Source: Mycobacterium sp. SVM_VP21
GTDB taxonomy: Bacteria > Actinomycetota > Actinomycetes > Mycobacteriales > Mycobacteriaceae
Length of the DNA: 64,000 nucleotides
Direction: 5' to 3'
Assembly: GCA_024758765.1 (NCBI GenBank)
Contig: CP101406.1
Location: 3,596,001 to 3,660,000, forward strand
In this document: positions 26,008 through 35,975 of the stretch, one piece after another
How the letters are laid out: every line of letters begins with the position of its first letter
Position numbering within the stretch: position 1 is the first letter of the stretch
Program-made: the position numbers and the translations under genes
The notes under the pieces: model-generated
Database searches by the model: none
Told to the model about the DNA's origin: nothing
What the model saw: only the letters and a program-made list of their open reading frames with translations

Positions 26008-29000
26008 TCAGCCGGCCGGGGTGGCCGCGCGCTCTTGCGCCGGCGCCCGCCGCAGCTCGGTGGCGGCGACCTGAACGAACACGCCGGTGTCCTCGGCCAT
26101 CAGCAGGCCACGACCGCGAGGCAGCGGGCCGCCCTTCATCTTGCCGCGGATGAAGCCCTCGTCCGGGTCGGCGTCCATCACCAACAGCGGCGCGTTGGCC
26201 TGGTGCAGAGCCCGCAGCAGCGGGTCGGCACCGGCGGACGACCAACCGCCGAACGTGCGGGTGGCGATCACGTGCAGGCCAACGTCTGCCGAGCGGGTGA
26301 CCCAGGGCGCAGCTTTCTGGAACGGCGAGTCGAAGCCGGGCGGGAACTGCTGGATGTCGTCGATGATCAAGAAGATCTCCGGCCCGCTCCACCAGGTCCG
26401 CGACAGCAGCTCCTCGGCCGACAGCCCCGGCGGCGGCTCGCGGTTGGCCAGCGTGGCGGCCAACTCGTTGACCAGCGCGACGGTGCCGTCCATGTTGTAG
26501 GCGAACTTCTCCACGTAGTCCGACCCCAAGGTGGTCAGCAACTGCCGACGCGGGTCGATCAGCCACACCTGGGCCGAGGGCCGCCCGTCCGGGCTGGGCG
26601 CCGGTGCACTGCTGGAGCCCGGCGCGTAGAGCCGCTCGATCTCGCTCATGATGGTGGCCAGCGTGGTGGTGCGGCCGCATTCGCGGCGGCCGGTCACCAT
26701 CAGGTGGCCGTTCTCGGCGAAGTTCAGATAGACCGGCTGCAGGTCGAGTTCGGAGATCGCCCAGGCGATACCGCCCGCTCCCACTCCTTCGCGGCGGTCG
26801 TTGGCCGCGACCGCGCGCACCTCTTCCAGCCCGAACCGCGCCGGCAGACGCCGCACCGGGCGCACCCGGCCGACCGCCACCTGGCTAACCGCGGCCGCCA
26901 CGCTGTCGGACTCGAACACCTTGCCGCCGGTGTCGTCCATGGCGGGCCGAGCGATCAGGGTGTGCAGACCAGACTGGGGGTCGCTGTCGAGGCGTACGTA
27001 GTTGACCGCAACCATGCCGCGTCCGGGCTTCACCGGGACATCCTTGGCGAACCGGGAACGCACCAGCTTGGCGTCCTCGACCGCGGCCAGACGCAGCTCG
27101 ACCCGGGATCCGAAACCGCTTCGCACCGGCGGGCGCAGCTCCGATTCGCGGTCAGCGGTCACAATCACGTGCACACCGAACGACGGCCCCTGGTTGATGA
27201 TCTGGTTGACCTGCTCGACGAGCACCTCGTTTTCCTCCGAGAGCGCCCGGTAGTTGTCGACCACCAGATAGACATCGCCAAATCCGTCGTTGGGCACTCT
27301 CCCGGCTTCGCCGGGAACAGTACTGAACTTGCGCCGGCGGAAGACGTCCATCGACGCAACGTCGTTCTCCAGGAAGCTGCGCTTGCGGGTCCGCACCAAC
27401 GCCAGCAGTTCGGCCACCGTGCGGCGGACCCCGTCGGGGTCGGTCGGGCCACAGACACTGCCCACGTGCGGCAATCCGGCGACCGTGGTCAGCGAGGTGC
27501 CGCTGTAGGCCAGGCAGTAGAACTGGACCTGTTCGGGGGTGTGCGTCAACGCCGCCGAGCAGACCAAGGTCTGCAGTGCGGTCGTCTTGCCCGAACCGCC
27601 GGCGCCCAGGATCAGCACGTTGGCGCCCGGGCCGGAGGTGTCCACCGTCCACGGCGGCTGGTCGTGCTTGAACGGACGGTCGATGACACCGATCGGGAAC
27701 ACCAGGTCGCGCCGGGTGCCGTAGTCCTGCTGCCACGGGTGACCCAGGTAGCGGTTCACCAGGTTCTCGACGGTCACCGGGACATCCAGCGGCGGCTGCC
27801 ACAACCGGTAGGGCTCGAAATCGATCTGGCGCAGCTGGTCGATGATGACCGTGCCGACCTTGGGAGTCCGGATGAAGTCCTCTTCCTCGGCCGGCTCGCC
27901 GAGCGCGGCTGCCGGCTTGGAGTCGATCGCCGCCATCTCATCGGCCGCCTCGATCTCGGGCGTGCTGACGCTGACCTCGAGCGGAGTGAACTCGGTGGTG
28001 AACAGCTGCGGCCGGATGTAGTCGACGGCATGCGTCAACGGCATCTGCTCGTCGTCGAGCAGTCCGCCCCGGTGGTAGTCGCGCCACAGGAACTCGGCCT
28101 GGAATCGGATGACCTCTTCGCCGCTCTTGCGGAAGTAGCCGAGGCCGGCCTTGGCCGGCAGGTTCACCGCGTTGGGCACGCCGGCGGCCTGCGCGGCGCC
28201 GGCGGTCTGCGCCTTGAGCACGAGCCGGTAGCCCATGTTCTCCATAAGCTTCTCGGCGCGGCTCTCGATGGTCTGCGAGGCCATCATCAGGTGCACCCAG
28301 TAGGCGCGGCCCTGTCGGCCGATCGAGTCCAGCACCTCCACCGCGGTGGGCATGATGCGGAACCACTCGTAGAACTCGTCGATCACGACGACCAGCATCG
28401 GCAGCGGCGGCAGGCTGTCGTCTCCGCGCGCCCGCATCCGGGACCGGATCTCGTTGTACTCCTTGGCGCCGTCGACGCCGGCGTTGTCGCACATGGTCTT
28501 TCGCCGGGCGATCTCACCCCACATGGCTTCCAGGAAGCGCTCCATGAGGGCCTGGTCGTCTTCCAAGTCGGTAATGATCCGCGACACGTGCGGAACGCCG
28601 GCGAACGGCTTGACCGCCGATCCACCCTTGAGGTCGGCCAGCACGAACTGCAGCTCGTCCGGTGGGTGAGCCAGCAGCAGCGACTCGATCACCGTGCGCA
28701 CCAGGGTCGACTTACCGGAACCGGTGGTGCCGGACATCACGCCGTGCGGCCCGTCACCGCCCTCGTCGAGGGACTTCATGTCGAGGAACAGCAGTTCGCC
28801 GTTGTCGGAGCGGTTTCCGAACGGAATCCGCAGCCGACCCCTGCTGCCGCCGTCGCGCCGGCTGGCCCACAGCTCTTCGAAGTTGATCCGCCCGGCGTCG
28901 TCGATGCCGTAGTAGGCCATGATGTCGCGCGCACCGATGTGGTGCGTCACCTTCTGGCCGATCTCCTCGTAGGCCGCGGCCAGCCGCCAGTGCGCCAACC

Positions 29001-30231
29001 GCTGCGCGAACTGCTCGGCGTCGGTCGGGCTGACCTGGTCGGCGAGCGCGAAGAACCACTCGTTGTCGTCGATCACCATCCAGGTGTCGCGGTCACGCGG
29101 CAGCGCGTTGATGATGCCCTTGTCGTCGAGACGCAGCACCCGCTGCGAGACGCCGCGCCACTCCGGGGCGCCGGTCAAGTCGAAGAACGTCACCCCGTCG
29201 ATGCCCTCGGTGGTGTTGACGTACTCCCACTGCGGGTCCAGGCCGTCGACGATGATCAGGTGGTGCGGGGTCGGGGTCTCCGCCGAGGAGCTTGCGTGGC
29301 GCGGCATGAATGATCCACGCCCGGAGAACAGTTCGGCGTGTTCGGTGGCGAAGTCCTGCACCGAGCCGTAGACCATGCGGGCATTGCCCGCGGCGTCCTG
29401 GCGGCGCGGATCGCCGAAGTGCGGCATCCACTTCACCCAATCCCACTGCGCCACATCCGAAGTCACGACGACCATGCGCAGATGGTCGGGCCCGTGGGAG
29501 AAGGCCAGTTGGCAGATGATTGCGCGCATCAGCCCGAGCACCTGCTCGCGGTCGCCGACCAGCGAGTACCACGGCTCGACCAGCAGCGAGATCATCTTCG
29601 GCAGGTTGTAGACCACGCTCTGGTAGCGCCCGAACTCCTGCAGCGCCTTACCGGTCACCGGTTCCAGCTCGATGTCGGTCGGCATGTTCTGCGGCTCACC
29701 CCAAGTCACCTCGGGGCGGGTCATCCCCACCCCGACTCGGGCCAGGCCGAAGTTGAGATCCTTGCCGTTGGGCTGGCGTTCCCACATGCGCGACGACCCC
29801 ACCGCGGCGGCCAGGGTAGACGGCGCCGGGTGGTACCACCGGTAGTTGGCGTCCATGCTGTCCGCGGACTCCGCCGCCGACTCACGCAGCCGGTCCAGCA
29901 TAAGCATGAACTGGGCGCGCATGGCGTCGAGCTTGGGGCGGCTCAGTTGCTGGGCACCGCCACCGAAACGGCCGCCGAACATCATCATCGCGACGCCGCC
30001 GATCATGAAGATCGGGAAGATCGAGCCCGCGCCCAGGAACATCCGGGAGCCGCTGGCCACGGTCATGGCGACCATGCCGACGAGCAGGCCGACCACCAGC
30101 ACGCCGACCACCACCAGCCACCACGGCTTGCCTTCTGGCGGCGGGACGCTCAGCGGCGTCGGCAAGACGATGTTCTCCGGCTTGACCACCGGCGCGCGCT
30201 CCGGCGTCGGCCGGGCGTATCCACGTTTCAC
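26008..30231 (-). CDS. eccC5: ESX-5 motor ATPase EccC5
   Basis: A 1407-residue FtsK/SpoIIIE-type ATPase from a GTG overlapping the eccB5 stop (GTGA). Two N-terminal membrane helices (WLVVVGVLVVGLLVGMVA, IFPIFMIGGVAMMMFGG) precede a degenerate ATPase-like stalk domain and three ATPase domains. Walker A motifs are GTTGSGKST near residue 502, GAGGSGKTT near 879 and a degenerate GRRECGRTT near 1182. EccC drives secretion and recognises the C-terminal YxxxD/E signal of substrates, mainly via the last ATPase domain. It is a single polypeptide, as in other ESX-5 systems. Confidence 0.97.
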   Translation of the reverse strand: MKRGYARPTPERAPVVKPENIVLPTPLSVPPPEGKPWWLVVVGVLVVGLLVGMVAMTVASGSRMFLGAGSIFPIFMIGGVAMMMFGGRFGGGAQQLSRPKLDAMRAQFMLMLDRLRESAAESADSMDANYRWYHPAPSTLAAAVGSSRMWERQPNGKDLNFGLARVGVGMTRPEVTWGEPQNMPTDIELEPVTGKALQEFGRYQSVVYNLPKMISLLVEPWYSLVGDREQVLGLMRAIICQLAFSHGPDHLRMVVVTSDVAQWDWVKWMPHFGDPRRQDAAGNARMVYGSVQDFATEHAELFSGRGSFMPRHASSSAETPTPHHLIIVDGLDPQWEYVNTTEGIDGVTFFDLTGAPEWRGVSQRVLRLDDKGIINALPRDRDTWMVIDDNEWFFALADQVSPTDAEQFAQRLAHWRLAAAYEEIGQKVTHHIGARDIMAYYGIDDAGRINFEELWASRRDGGSRGRLRIPFGNRSDNGELLFLDMKSLDEGGDGPHGVMSGTTGSGKSTLVRTVIESLLLAHPPDELQFVLADLKGGSAVKPFAGVPHVSRIITDLEDDQALMERFLEAMWGEIARRKTMCDNAGVDGAKEYNEIRSRMRARGDDSLPPLPMLVVVIDEFYEWFRIMPTAVEVLDSIGRQGRAYWVHLMMASQTIESRAEKLMENMGYRLVLKAQTAGAAQAAGVPNAVNLPAKAGLGYFRKSGEEVIRFQAEFLWRDYHRGGLLDDEQMPLTHAVDYIRPQLFTTEFTPLEVSVSTPEIEAADEMAAIDSKPAAALGEPAEEEDFIRTPKVGTVIIDQLRQIDFEPYRLWQPPLDVPVTVENLVNRYLGHPWQQDYGTRRDLVFPIGVIDRPFKHDQPPWTVDTSGPGANVLILGAGGSGKTTALQTLVCSAALTHTPEQVQFYCLAYSGTSLTTVAGLPHVGSVCGPTDPDGVRRTVAELLALVRTRKRSFLENDVASMDVFRRRKFSTVPGEAGRVPNDGFGDVYLVVDNYRALSEENEVLVEQVNQIINQGPSFGVHVIVTADRESELRPPVRSGFGSRVELRLAAVEDAKLVRSRFAKDVPVKPGRGMVAVNYVRLDSDPQSGLHTLIARPAMDDTGGKVFESDSVAAAVSQVAVGRVRPVRRLPARFGLEEVRAVAANDRREGVGAGGIAWAISELDLQPVYLNFAENGHLMVTGRRECGRTTTLATIMSEIERLYAPGSSSAPAPSPDGRPSAQVWLIDPRRQLLTTLGSDYVEKFAYNMDGTVALVNELAATLANREPPPGLSAEELLSRTWWSGPEIFLIIDDIQQFPPGFDSPFQKAAPWVTRSADVGLHVIATRTFGGWSSAGADPLLRALHQANAPLLVMDADPDEGFIRGKMKGGPLPRGRGLLMAEDTGVFVQVAATELRRAPAQERAATPAG

Positions 30232-31739
30232 TTGGGCACCGCCAATTCTGCTGGGCTCATATCGGTTGGCAGGGTGTCGTGACGGACCAGCGCATCCTGT
30301 CGGGACAGGGTCGGGCCGTGGGCCAGCAGGCGCAACGCCACCGACGGCGCCAGGGATGGTTCTCCGACCAGGCCCAGCGCCTTGCGCTCGTCATCGCCAG
30401 GGATCCCGAATCGCACGCCCGAGGCCGATATCCACCACAACGATTCCCGCGTGGAGGCGTCCGGGTCGTTGCCGGTCACCGCGACGAAATTGCCGTAGCC
30501 GGAACCGAAGTAGACCCGGTCGGCCTCCGGCACGTTAGCGTCGTTGGTCTTCACCAGGGACACCACCCGGTTCATCTGCTTCTGCGCCACCGGAATTGTG
30601 GGGCCGGACACCACCTGCACCCGGGCACGGCTGTCACCGGTCGAACGCTCCCACCACCAGCACGTGGAAGGGTTCTCCTTGATGTCTACGACCTGAAGCG
30701 GCCCCTCGGGGTATGCCGACAGGTCCAGTCCGGTGACCACCGGCATCTTCGCCAGATCCTGCGGCGTCACCACTGCGGGCGCACCGCCCCCGGTGGCGCC
30801 GGCGTTCTGCAGGATGCGGGCTACCACCGGCGACACCGTCTGCACGCCGTTCATCAACACCACCGAATACTGTTGCGGCCCAGCCAACTGCGGTGTGGTG
30901 AACACCATGCCCACCGGACCGGGGGCATTCGGGAAGGCCGGCGGGTGACCGGCCTCCGGCACAAAGGGCACCGCCAGTTCCGGACCCACCGGCAACGCGT
31001 CGAACAGCGCCTGGCTCATGGGGCGGGCGTGGTCGACCTGCTCGGGGGTCAGCCCCAGCGGCAGCAGCACCGCCCGGTCCGCGGCGTCGATACGCGAGCG
31101 GCGCCCCTGGCGAACCACCCAGGAGTCATTGCCGTAGCGCAGCACGACCGCGTCGGGCCCGTCCAGCACCCGGCGGCGGGAGTTGAGTTCCGGCGCGCCG
31201 TCGATCACCGTCACGGTGACCGGCGACGGCGCGCCGACGCCCTGGACGTTGGCGACGGTGTCACAGATCAACCACGACGAGGTGGTGGGTGTTGTCGGCA
31301 GGATGTCCGACGGCGCACCGGGAATTCCCACGAGCGGGCCGTGCGGCTGCTCGGCTATTTGGGTGGAGCGCACCTTGTGCGGGTTGTCGGCCCGGCCGGC
31401 GATCAGTCGTGCCGAGGCCAAATTCAGAGCCGGATATATGGTGTCGCCGACTCGCACGTACAGGGCGCCAGAATCACGGTCGGCAATGATCGGCGATTCG
31501 TTCATCTGGCCCGACGGACTCAAGAACGACCACAGCAGTGCACCGAGGCAGACGACAGCCGCGGCCGACACGGAAGCCACCACGGCCAACGACTGGCGCC
31601 GACCGGGCTCTACTTCCATCCGAACCTGCCAGCGGGTCAACGCCATCGCTGTGCGTCGTGCCAGGAATTGGTACCCGGTCATCTGGGTACGCGTCGACAG
31701 CCCAAGGCCGTAGCCGGGTCCCCGCTGTTCGTCAGCCAC
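30228..31739 (-). CDS. eccB5: ESX-5 membrane component EccB5
   Basis: About 503 residues. I use the GTG giving VADEQRGPGYGLGLSTRTQM; an ATG 12 bp upstream is in frame and possible. The signature STRTQMTGYQFLARRTAMAL is followed by one membrane helix (VVASVSAAAVVCLGALLWSFL) and a large periplasmic domain of repeated modules with conserved ESPIIADRDSGALYVRVGD and PSTCWWWER. EccB makes contact across the periplasm in the hexameric complex. It overlaps eccC5 by 4 bp and begins the left-going ESX-5 transcript. Confidence 0.95.
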   Translation of the reverse strand: MADEQRGPGYGLGLSTRTQMTGYQFLARRTAMALTRWQVRMEVEPGRRQSLAVVASVSAAAVVCLGALLWSFLSPSGQMNESPIIADRDSGALYVRVGDTIYPALNLASARLIAGRADNPHKVRSTQIAEQPHGPLVGIPGAPSDILPTTPTTSSWLICDTVANVQGVGAPSPVTVTVIDGAPELNSRRRVLDGPDAVVLRYGNDSWVVRQGRRSRIDAADRAVLLPLGLTPEQVDHARPMSQALFDALPVGPELAVPFVPEAGHPPAFPNAPGPVGMVFTTPQLAGPQQYSVVLMNGVQTVSPVVARILQNAGATGGGAPAVVTPQDLAKMPVVTGLDLSAYPEGPLQVVDIKENPSTCWWWERSTGDSRARVQVVSGPTIPVAQKQMNRVVSLVKTNDANVPEADRVYFGSGYGNFVAVTGNDPDASTRESLWWISASGVRFGIPGDDERKALGLVGEPSLAPSVALRLLAHGPTLSRQDALVRHDTLPTDMSPAELAVPK

Positions 31740-31751
31740 GGTGCGCCCCAA

Positions 31752-32216
31752 CCGCCGCCCGCAGCATTGGCAGCACTGCCGAATTACGGCGCGGTGCCGG
31801 TCCCGTATAGGTCGTCATCTACCCCTGCCTGGTCACAAGTTTCTCCACTGCGCATGCTAGCGGTGTCGCGCTACGACTGCCCGCAGTGCAGATTGCAATC
31901 TGATGGCGAAGGCGAAACGTACTTCGCCTGGTCTTCGGTGAATTATGACCGCGTTAGATGAACGGTCTGTAACGCGCTAGATCCGCGTGAGTTCACTTGC
32001 GTCTTGCTCAGCAGAAACGGGGGTTTGCCCACCGAAAATAATCGCGGCGATCACAAGATCGCGCCGGTCGGCGAGCCAGGACCGTGCAGGCTGCGGCACG
32101 ACGGCCGCCGATGGCCGCCAAAATCCGCACTTGCGATACCTGAGTTTCCTGTCAGAAGCCTGCGTATCTGATGTCAGAGTATCGGGTCACGAGCTTTTAC
32201 GCGCTACCGTCGAAAA
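31752..32216. other. Divergent intergenic region between eccB5 and the molybdo-oxidoreductase
   Basis: No reading frame with family support. A short inverted repeat (GGCGAA-ACGTAC-TTCGCC at about 31911-31928) is the only structure I see. Promoters for both flanking genes must lie here, but no clear -35/-10 pair stands out. Confidence 0.4.
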
Positions 32217-34082
32217 GTGACCACGATTGATGGACAGGGTGCTGACGGGCAGCTCGACCCACGGGGTCCCGCAACCTCACCAGCAACGAAAGAGACAACT
32301 CATCCGGTCAGCTACTCCGCGGACGTCGTCGACGTCGAGCTGGAGCTGGAACAGGGCTACCGGGCCGAGATTCACAAGAACTACAACGAGACGGTCGACG
32401 TCGAGACCTACGGCGGAGGCTTCGACCTGACCCGTCGCGCGGTTGCCCCGCATCTGCGTATCGGCCGGGATAAATGGTTCAACCTGCTGTGGCTGATCCC
32501 GATCGGCTTCGTCGGACTGGTGGCGACGATCGCCATCGGTAAGGGAATCCGCAACATCCCTGCGGTTGAGGACTTCATCACGCGGTATCCGGGCAGCGCC
32601 GCGTCGTCGGAGTTCGCCGGCGGCATCCCCGCCTGGGCCGGCTGGACGCACTTCTTCAACCTGTTCATGATGATCTTCATCATCCGAGCCGGGATCCAGA
32701 TTCTCTGCGACCACCCGCGGCTGTATTTCAGCCGCAACTCCACGCCCGGCAAGGACGAATGGCTGCGGGTGGGACCGCCGGTTCCCGACGACCCGTACTG
32801 GACGGCCAACGCCGACACCGTCGCGCTGCCCGCGCAGTTCGGGCTGCCTGGCTTCCGGCACTCGATCGGGCTGGCGCGCTGGTGGCACATGGGGCTGGGC
32901 GTGTTGTGGCTGCTCAACGGCGCGGTGTTCTACGTGCTGCTGTTCACCACCGGTCAGTGGCACCGGATTGTGCCCACCAGCTTCGACGTCTTGCCGAATG
33001 CGGCGTCGGTCGCCATCCAGTACGCATCGCTGGACTGGCCGACCGATCACACCTGGACCAACTACAACTCGCTACAGATGATCTCCTACTTCGTCACGGT
33101 GTTCATCGCGGCGCCGGCCGCGCTGATCACCGCCCTGGGGATGTCCCCGGCGCTGTCACAGCGGCTGGGGCTGATCAGCAAGCACATGCGACTGAACCTG
33201 CAGATCGCCCGGTCCCTGCACTTCGTGGTGCTGGTCTACTTCCTGTTGTTCATCCTCGTGCACGTCACCATGGTGTTCGCCACCGAAGCGCTGGTGAACC
33301 TCAACCACATGTTCGCCGCCCGCGACGACCACAGCTGGGTCGGGTTCGGCGTCTTCTCGGTGGCTTTCGTGGTCTGCGCCGTCGCGTGGATCGCAGCCAC
33401 GCCGCTCACCCTGCGCTACCCGCGGGTTGTGCAGAAGATCGGCTATGCCCTGATCGGGCCGTTCCAGCGCGCCCTGGAACATCTCGACCCCGAGCCCGGG
33501 ACCTTCACCGAAGCCGACATCTCGCCGTTCCACTGGCGCAACGGCCGGCTGCCGGAGACCGTCGAGTACAAGGAATACGAGGCGGGAGACTTCAAGGATT
33601 GGCGACTCAAGGTCTACGGCCTGGTCGAGAACCCGATGGAGTTCTCGCTGGAGGATCTCAAAGCCCTGCCGTATCACGACCAGATCACCCAGCACATGTG
33701 CGTGCAGGCCTGGTCCGGCGTGGCCAAGTGGGGCGGAGTGTCGATGTCGACCATCATGGACATCGTCAAGCCGCTTCCCCAGGCCAAGTGGGCGATCTTC
33801 TACTCGATGGGCCTGGGCGCCACCGGCGGCATCTTCTACAACGCACACCCGGTCGACCAGATGTGGCACCACATGTCGATGCTGGCCTACAACATGAATG
33901 ACCAGCCGCTGCCCTACATGCACGGCCGGCCGCTGCGGCTGCGCAACGAGCTGCAGCACGGCTACAAGCTGGTGAAATGGATCAAGGGCATCGAGTTCGT
34001 CGAGAGTTACAAGGAGATCGGCAGCGGCCACGGCGGCTACAGCGAAGACCACAAGTTCTTCGGCCGCCATCAGACGATCTGA
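32217..34082 (+). CDS. Fusion of cytochrome b-like membrane domain with molybdopterin-binding oxidoreductase domain
   Basis: A 621-residue protein from a GTG start. Residues about 90-420 form a di-haem cytochrome b561-like membrane domain with several long helices and histidines (RWWHMGLG, RSLHFVVLVYFLLFILVHV). The C-terminal 180 residues are a sulfite-oxidase-type molybdopterin domain (WRLKVYGLVENP, SLEDLKALP, HMCVQAWSGVAKWGG); the Cys at about residue 494 is the expected Mo ligand. Such fusions would pass electrons between a periplasmic or membrane-surface substrate and the quinone pool. Substrate and direction are unknown. A strong terminator follows. Confidence 0.85.
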   Translation: MTTIDGQGADGQLDPRGPATSPATKETTHPVSYSADVVDVELELEQGYRAEIHKNYNETVDVETYGGGFDLTRRAVAPHLRIGRDKWFNLLWLIPIGFVGLVATIAIGKGIRNIPAVEDFITRYPGSAASSEFAGGIPAWAGWTHFFNLFMMIFIIRAGIQILCDHPRLYFSRNSTPGKDEWLRVGPPVPDDPYWTANADTVALPAQFGLPGFRHSIGLARWWHMGLGVLWLLNGAVFYVLLFTTGQWHRIVPTSFDVLPNAASVAIQYASLDWPTDHTWTNYNSLQMISYFVTVFIAAPAALITALGMSPALSQRLGLISKHMRLNLQIARSLHFVVLVYFLLFILVHVTMVFATEALVNLNHMFAARDDHSWVGFGVFSVAFVVCAVAWIAATPLTLRYPRVVQKIGYALIGPFQRALEHLDPEPGTFTEADISPFHWRNGRLPETVEYKEYEAGDFKDWRLKVYGLVENPMEFSLEDLKALPYHDQITQHMCVQAWSGVAKWGGVSMSTIMDIVKPLPQAKWAIFYSMGLGATGGIFYNAHPVDQMWHHMSMLAYNMNDQPLPYMHGRPLRLRNELQHGYKLVKWIKGIEFVESYKEIGSGHGGYSEDHKFFGRHQTI

Positions 34083-34105
34083 GCCGATCCCAGGAACACC
34101 GGCTC

Positions 34106-34137
34106 CGCGGCCTGACAGGAACACCTGTCAGGCCGCG
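34106..34137 (+). terminator. Strong intrinsic-type hairpin
   Basis: Perfect 14-bp arms (34106-34119, CGCGGCCTGACAGG, and 34124-34137) with the 4-nt loop AACA, 23 bp after the oxidoreductase stop. No T-run follows, as is common in mycobacteria. Confidence 0.8.
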
Positions 34138-34255
34138 CCGCATCTGCGGAAGTTCCGAGGGCAGCAGCCCGGTCTGAACGTTGTCGACGGCTGGTGCACC
34201 GAATCACCCCCGCGTCGTAGGGTGACATGAGGCAACTGAACAACGGGGAGAATCC

Positions 34256-34651
34256 ATGCGCAATCGCGGTATCGGAAAGTCAGTCCTGTCGGTGGTGGCG
34301 GTGGGGCTCGCCGTGGGGGCGGTGACGACCGCCTGCGGCGGTTGCGACAGTGACTCCGAGGAAGACACCTACGGCGAAGTCACCCAGGCACCCGCGGCGC
34401 CGACGCCGCTGGCGCCGACCCCACCCGCCGACAGCGGCGCCGACGAGTCCGGCCCCACTACGTTGCCGGATGCACCGCTCACCAGCGCTGCTCCGGTTGT
34501 TGAGCCCACCGCAAAGCAGGCCCCGGCAGCTCCCGCAGTGCCGCGGGCCCCGTCTGCGCCCGCAGTCCCGGCAATCCCCGCAATTCCGGCAATCCCGGCG
34601 ATTCCCGCCATTCCGGCGATTCCGGCCATTCCGGCGATCCCCTACCCCTAG
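34256..34651 (+). CDS. Exported Pro/Ala-rich protein with C-terminal AIP repeats
   Basis: A 131-residue protein behind a GGGGAGAA site. A signal peptide (MRNRGIGKSVLSVVAVGLAVGAV) leads to TTACGGC, which looks like a poor lipobox, so it may be a lipoprotein or simply secreted. Four acidic residues follow, then a Pro/Ala/Thr-rich stretch and eight exact AIP tripeptides ending YP. The composition resembles mycobacterial Pro/Ala-rich surface or secreted proteins of unknown role. It stands alone between a terminator and a convergent gene. Confidence 0.7.
   Translation: MRNRGIGKSVLSVVAVGLAVGAVTTACGGCDSDSEEDTYGEVTQAPAAPTPLAPTPPADSGADESGPTTLPDAPLTSAAPVVEPTAKQAPAAPAVPRAPSAPAVPAIPAIPAIPAIPAIPAIPAIPAIPYP
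34571..34642 (+). repeat. Eight tandem 9-bp units encoding Ala-Ile-Pro
   Basis: Units such as GCAATCCCC, GCAATTCCG and GCGATTCCC in tandem, each coding for AIP. Third positions vary, so the protein repeat is better conserved than the DNA. Confidence 0.9.
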
Positions 34652-34670
34652 GGATCGCACCGGCCAGCGG

Positions 34671-35252
34671 TCAGATTCCGGTCCAGGCGGAGTCCAGCTG
34701 CTCGGCCACGTCGATGATCTGCGCCCGCTGGGATTGCGGACTGTCGATCTCGGCTGCCACATAGCTGGCGATGAACCGCCGGATCTCCCCGTCGACGCCG
34801 GCGAAGATCCGCAGCAGCTCGCCGCGGATGGACGTCGACGACACCTCGACGGTGATGTCCGAGGACCGTGGTTTGGGCACATCGATGATCAGCAGCAGCG
34901 GCTCGGCGGCCCGCGCGGTGGCGTGCAGGGCGATGTCGCCGGCCACGGTGAACCGTTGCTTGTCCAGACGCAGATCGATGAGCAGGTCGATCTCCAGCGG
35001 AATGTGGATCGCGAACGTCAGCAGATCCCCCAGACCGCGTGCCACCCGCGGCTCTTGGACCCGCACCTTCGCACTGACCTTGGCGATGCCGCCCGGTCCC
35101 TGCCGCATGGCGGGCATCTCGAACTCGTCGCCGGCGATGACGGCGAACGCAGCTGCCACTCGTTCCTCGGTGACCGCGACCTCGAAGAACTTGCGCCCGA
35201 ACTCTTCGTAAGTCAGGTAATTGTGGTTCTGCATAGGTTGATACGGTCTCAC
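34671..35252 (-). CDS. Conserved mycobacterial protein of unknown function
   Basis: About 193 residues from a GTG that overlaps the GntR stop (GTGA); an ATG six codons later (MQNHNYLTYEEFGRKFFEVA) is an alternative and looks more family-like. No signal peptide, membrane helix or catalytic motif is visible. The middle is beta-rich (VSAKVRVQEPRV, HIPLEIDLLIDLRLD, ITVEVSSTSIRGELLRI), as in lipid-binding or START-like folds, but that is only a guess. Its place as last gene of the SDR-thiolase-dehydrogenase-GntR operon suggests a link to that acyl-CoA pathway. Confidence 0.7.
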   Translation of the reverse strand: MRPYQPMQNHNYLTYEEFGRKFFEVAVTEERVAAAFAVIAGDEFEMPAMRQGPGGIAKVSAKVRVQEPRVARGLGDLLTFAIHIPLEIDLLIDLRLDKQRFTVAGDIALHATARAAEPLLLIIDVPKPRSSDITVEVSSTSIRGELLRIFAGVDGEIRRFIASYVAAEIDSPQSQRAQIIDVAEQLDSAWTGI

Positions 35253-35971
35253 GTCCTCGTCGCAGACGGGCGCTGATCTGGCTGCGCCACGCGGTCGTCT
35301 TCGCACTCCACCACACCGCGATCGGTCAGATGCTCGATGAGCGGCATCACGCCGGCCGACAAGTGCTCGGCCATCGCGGTGCGTGCCAACGTCTGATCGT
35401 GTGCCGCCAGCGCGGCGAGCACTCGCCGGTGATCGGCCATGGACCGTTCCGGCCACCCGGCGATGCCCGGGAAAACCGCCTCGGGCGCATACCGGGTTAT
35501 CTGCGACATCATTTGGGCCAACTTGGGCGAGGCAGCGGCCACGTTGATGGCCCGGTGAAAGTCGTGGTTGAGCCGCACGGTCCGCTCGACGTCGTCTCCG
35601 GCGTAGGCCTGCTCCAGCTGGGACTGGATCTCATTGAGCTCGTTCAACTGCTCCTCGGTGATACCGGCCGCGGCCCGCGCCGCCAGCTCACCGCCCACAA
35701 ACGCCTGGACCTCGGCGACGTCCGCCAGATCACGCTTGGTCACCGGCAACACGACGAACCCGCGATGTGGCTGCTGGTAAAGCAGACCTTCAGCGCGCAG
35801 CTCGAACAGCGCCTCCCGCACCGGGGTGACGCTGATTCCCAATTCCGTTGCCAGCTGGTCCAATCGGACGTACTCCCCCGCGGCGTAACCACCGTCGAAG
35901 ATCCGCTGGCGCACGAAGCGTGCCACGGCTTCCGACAACTGCGGTCGGGTGCTGAAGTCGGGAGCAGACAT
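35249..35971 (-). CDS. GntR-family regulator, FadR/FCD subfamily
   Basis: About 240 residues from MSAPDFSTRPQLSEAVARFV, chosen because the GntR winged helix begins directly after it. The helix-turn-helix is YVRLDQLATELGISVTPVREAL. The FCD ligand domain shows the usual metal-binding pattern (LNHDFHRAIN, MADHRRVLAAL, MAEHL). FadR-type regulators sense acyl-CoA or small carboxylates. It lies 4 bp after the acyl-CoA dehydrogenase gene and probably regulates its own operon via the palindrome at 39176-39194. Confidence 0.9.
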   Translation of the reverse strand: MSAPDFSTRPQLSEAVARFVRQRIFDGGYAAGEYVRLDQLATELGISVTPVREALFELRAEGLLYQQPHRGFVVLPVTKRDLADVAEVQAFVGGELAARAAAGITEEQLNELNEIQSQLEQAYAGDDVERTVRLNHDFHRAINVAAASPKLAQMMSQITRYAPEAVFPGIAGWPERSMADHRRVLAALAAHDQTLARTAMAEHLSAGVMPLIEHLTDRGVVECEDDRVAQPDQRPSATRT

Positions 35972-35975
35972 AGCG

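Noticed and set aside
26035..29313. 1092-residue plus-strand open frame antisense to eccC5
   Set aside because: Same antisense artefact; composition is non-protein-like and eccC5 motifs are intact on the minus strand.
30279..31961. 560-residue plus-strand open frame antisense to eccB5
   Set aside because: Antisense artefact of GC-rich third positions; no homology-like motif.
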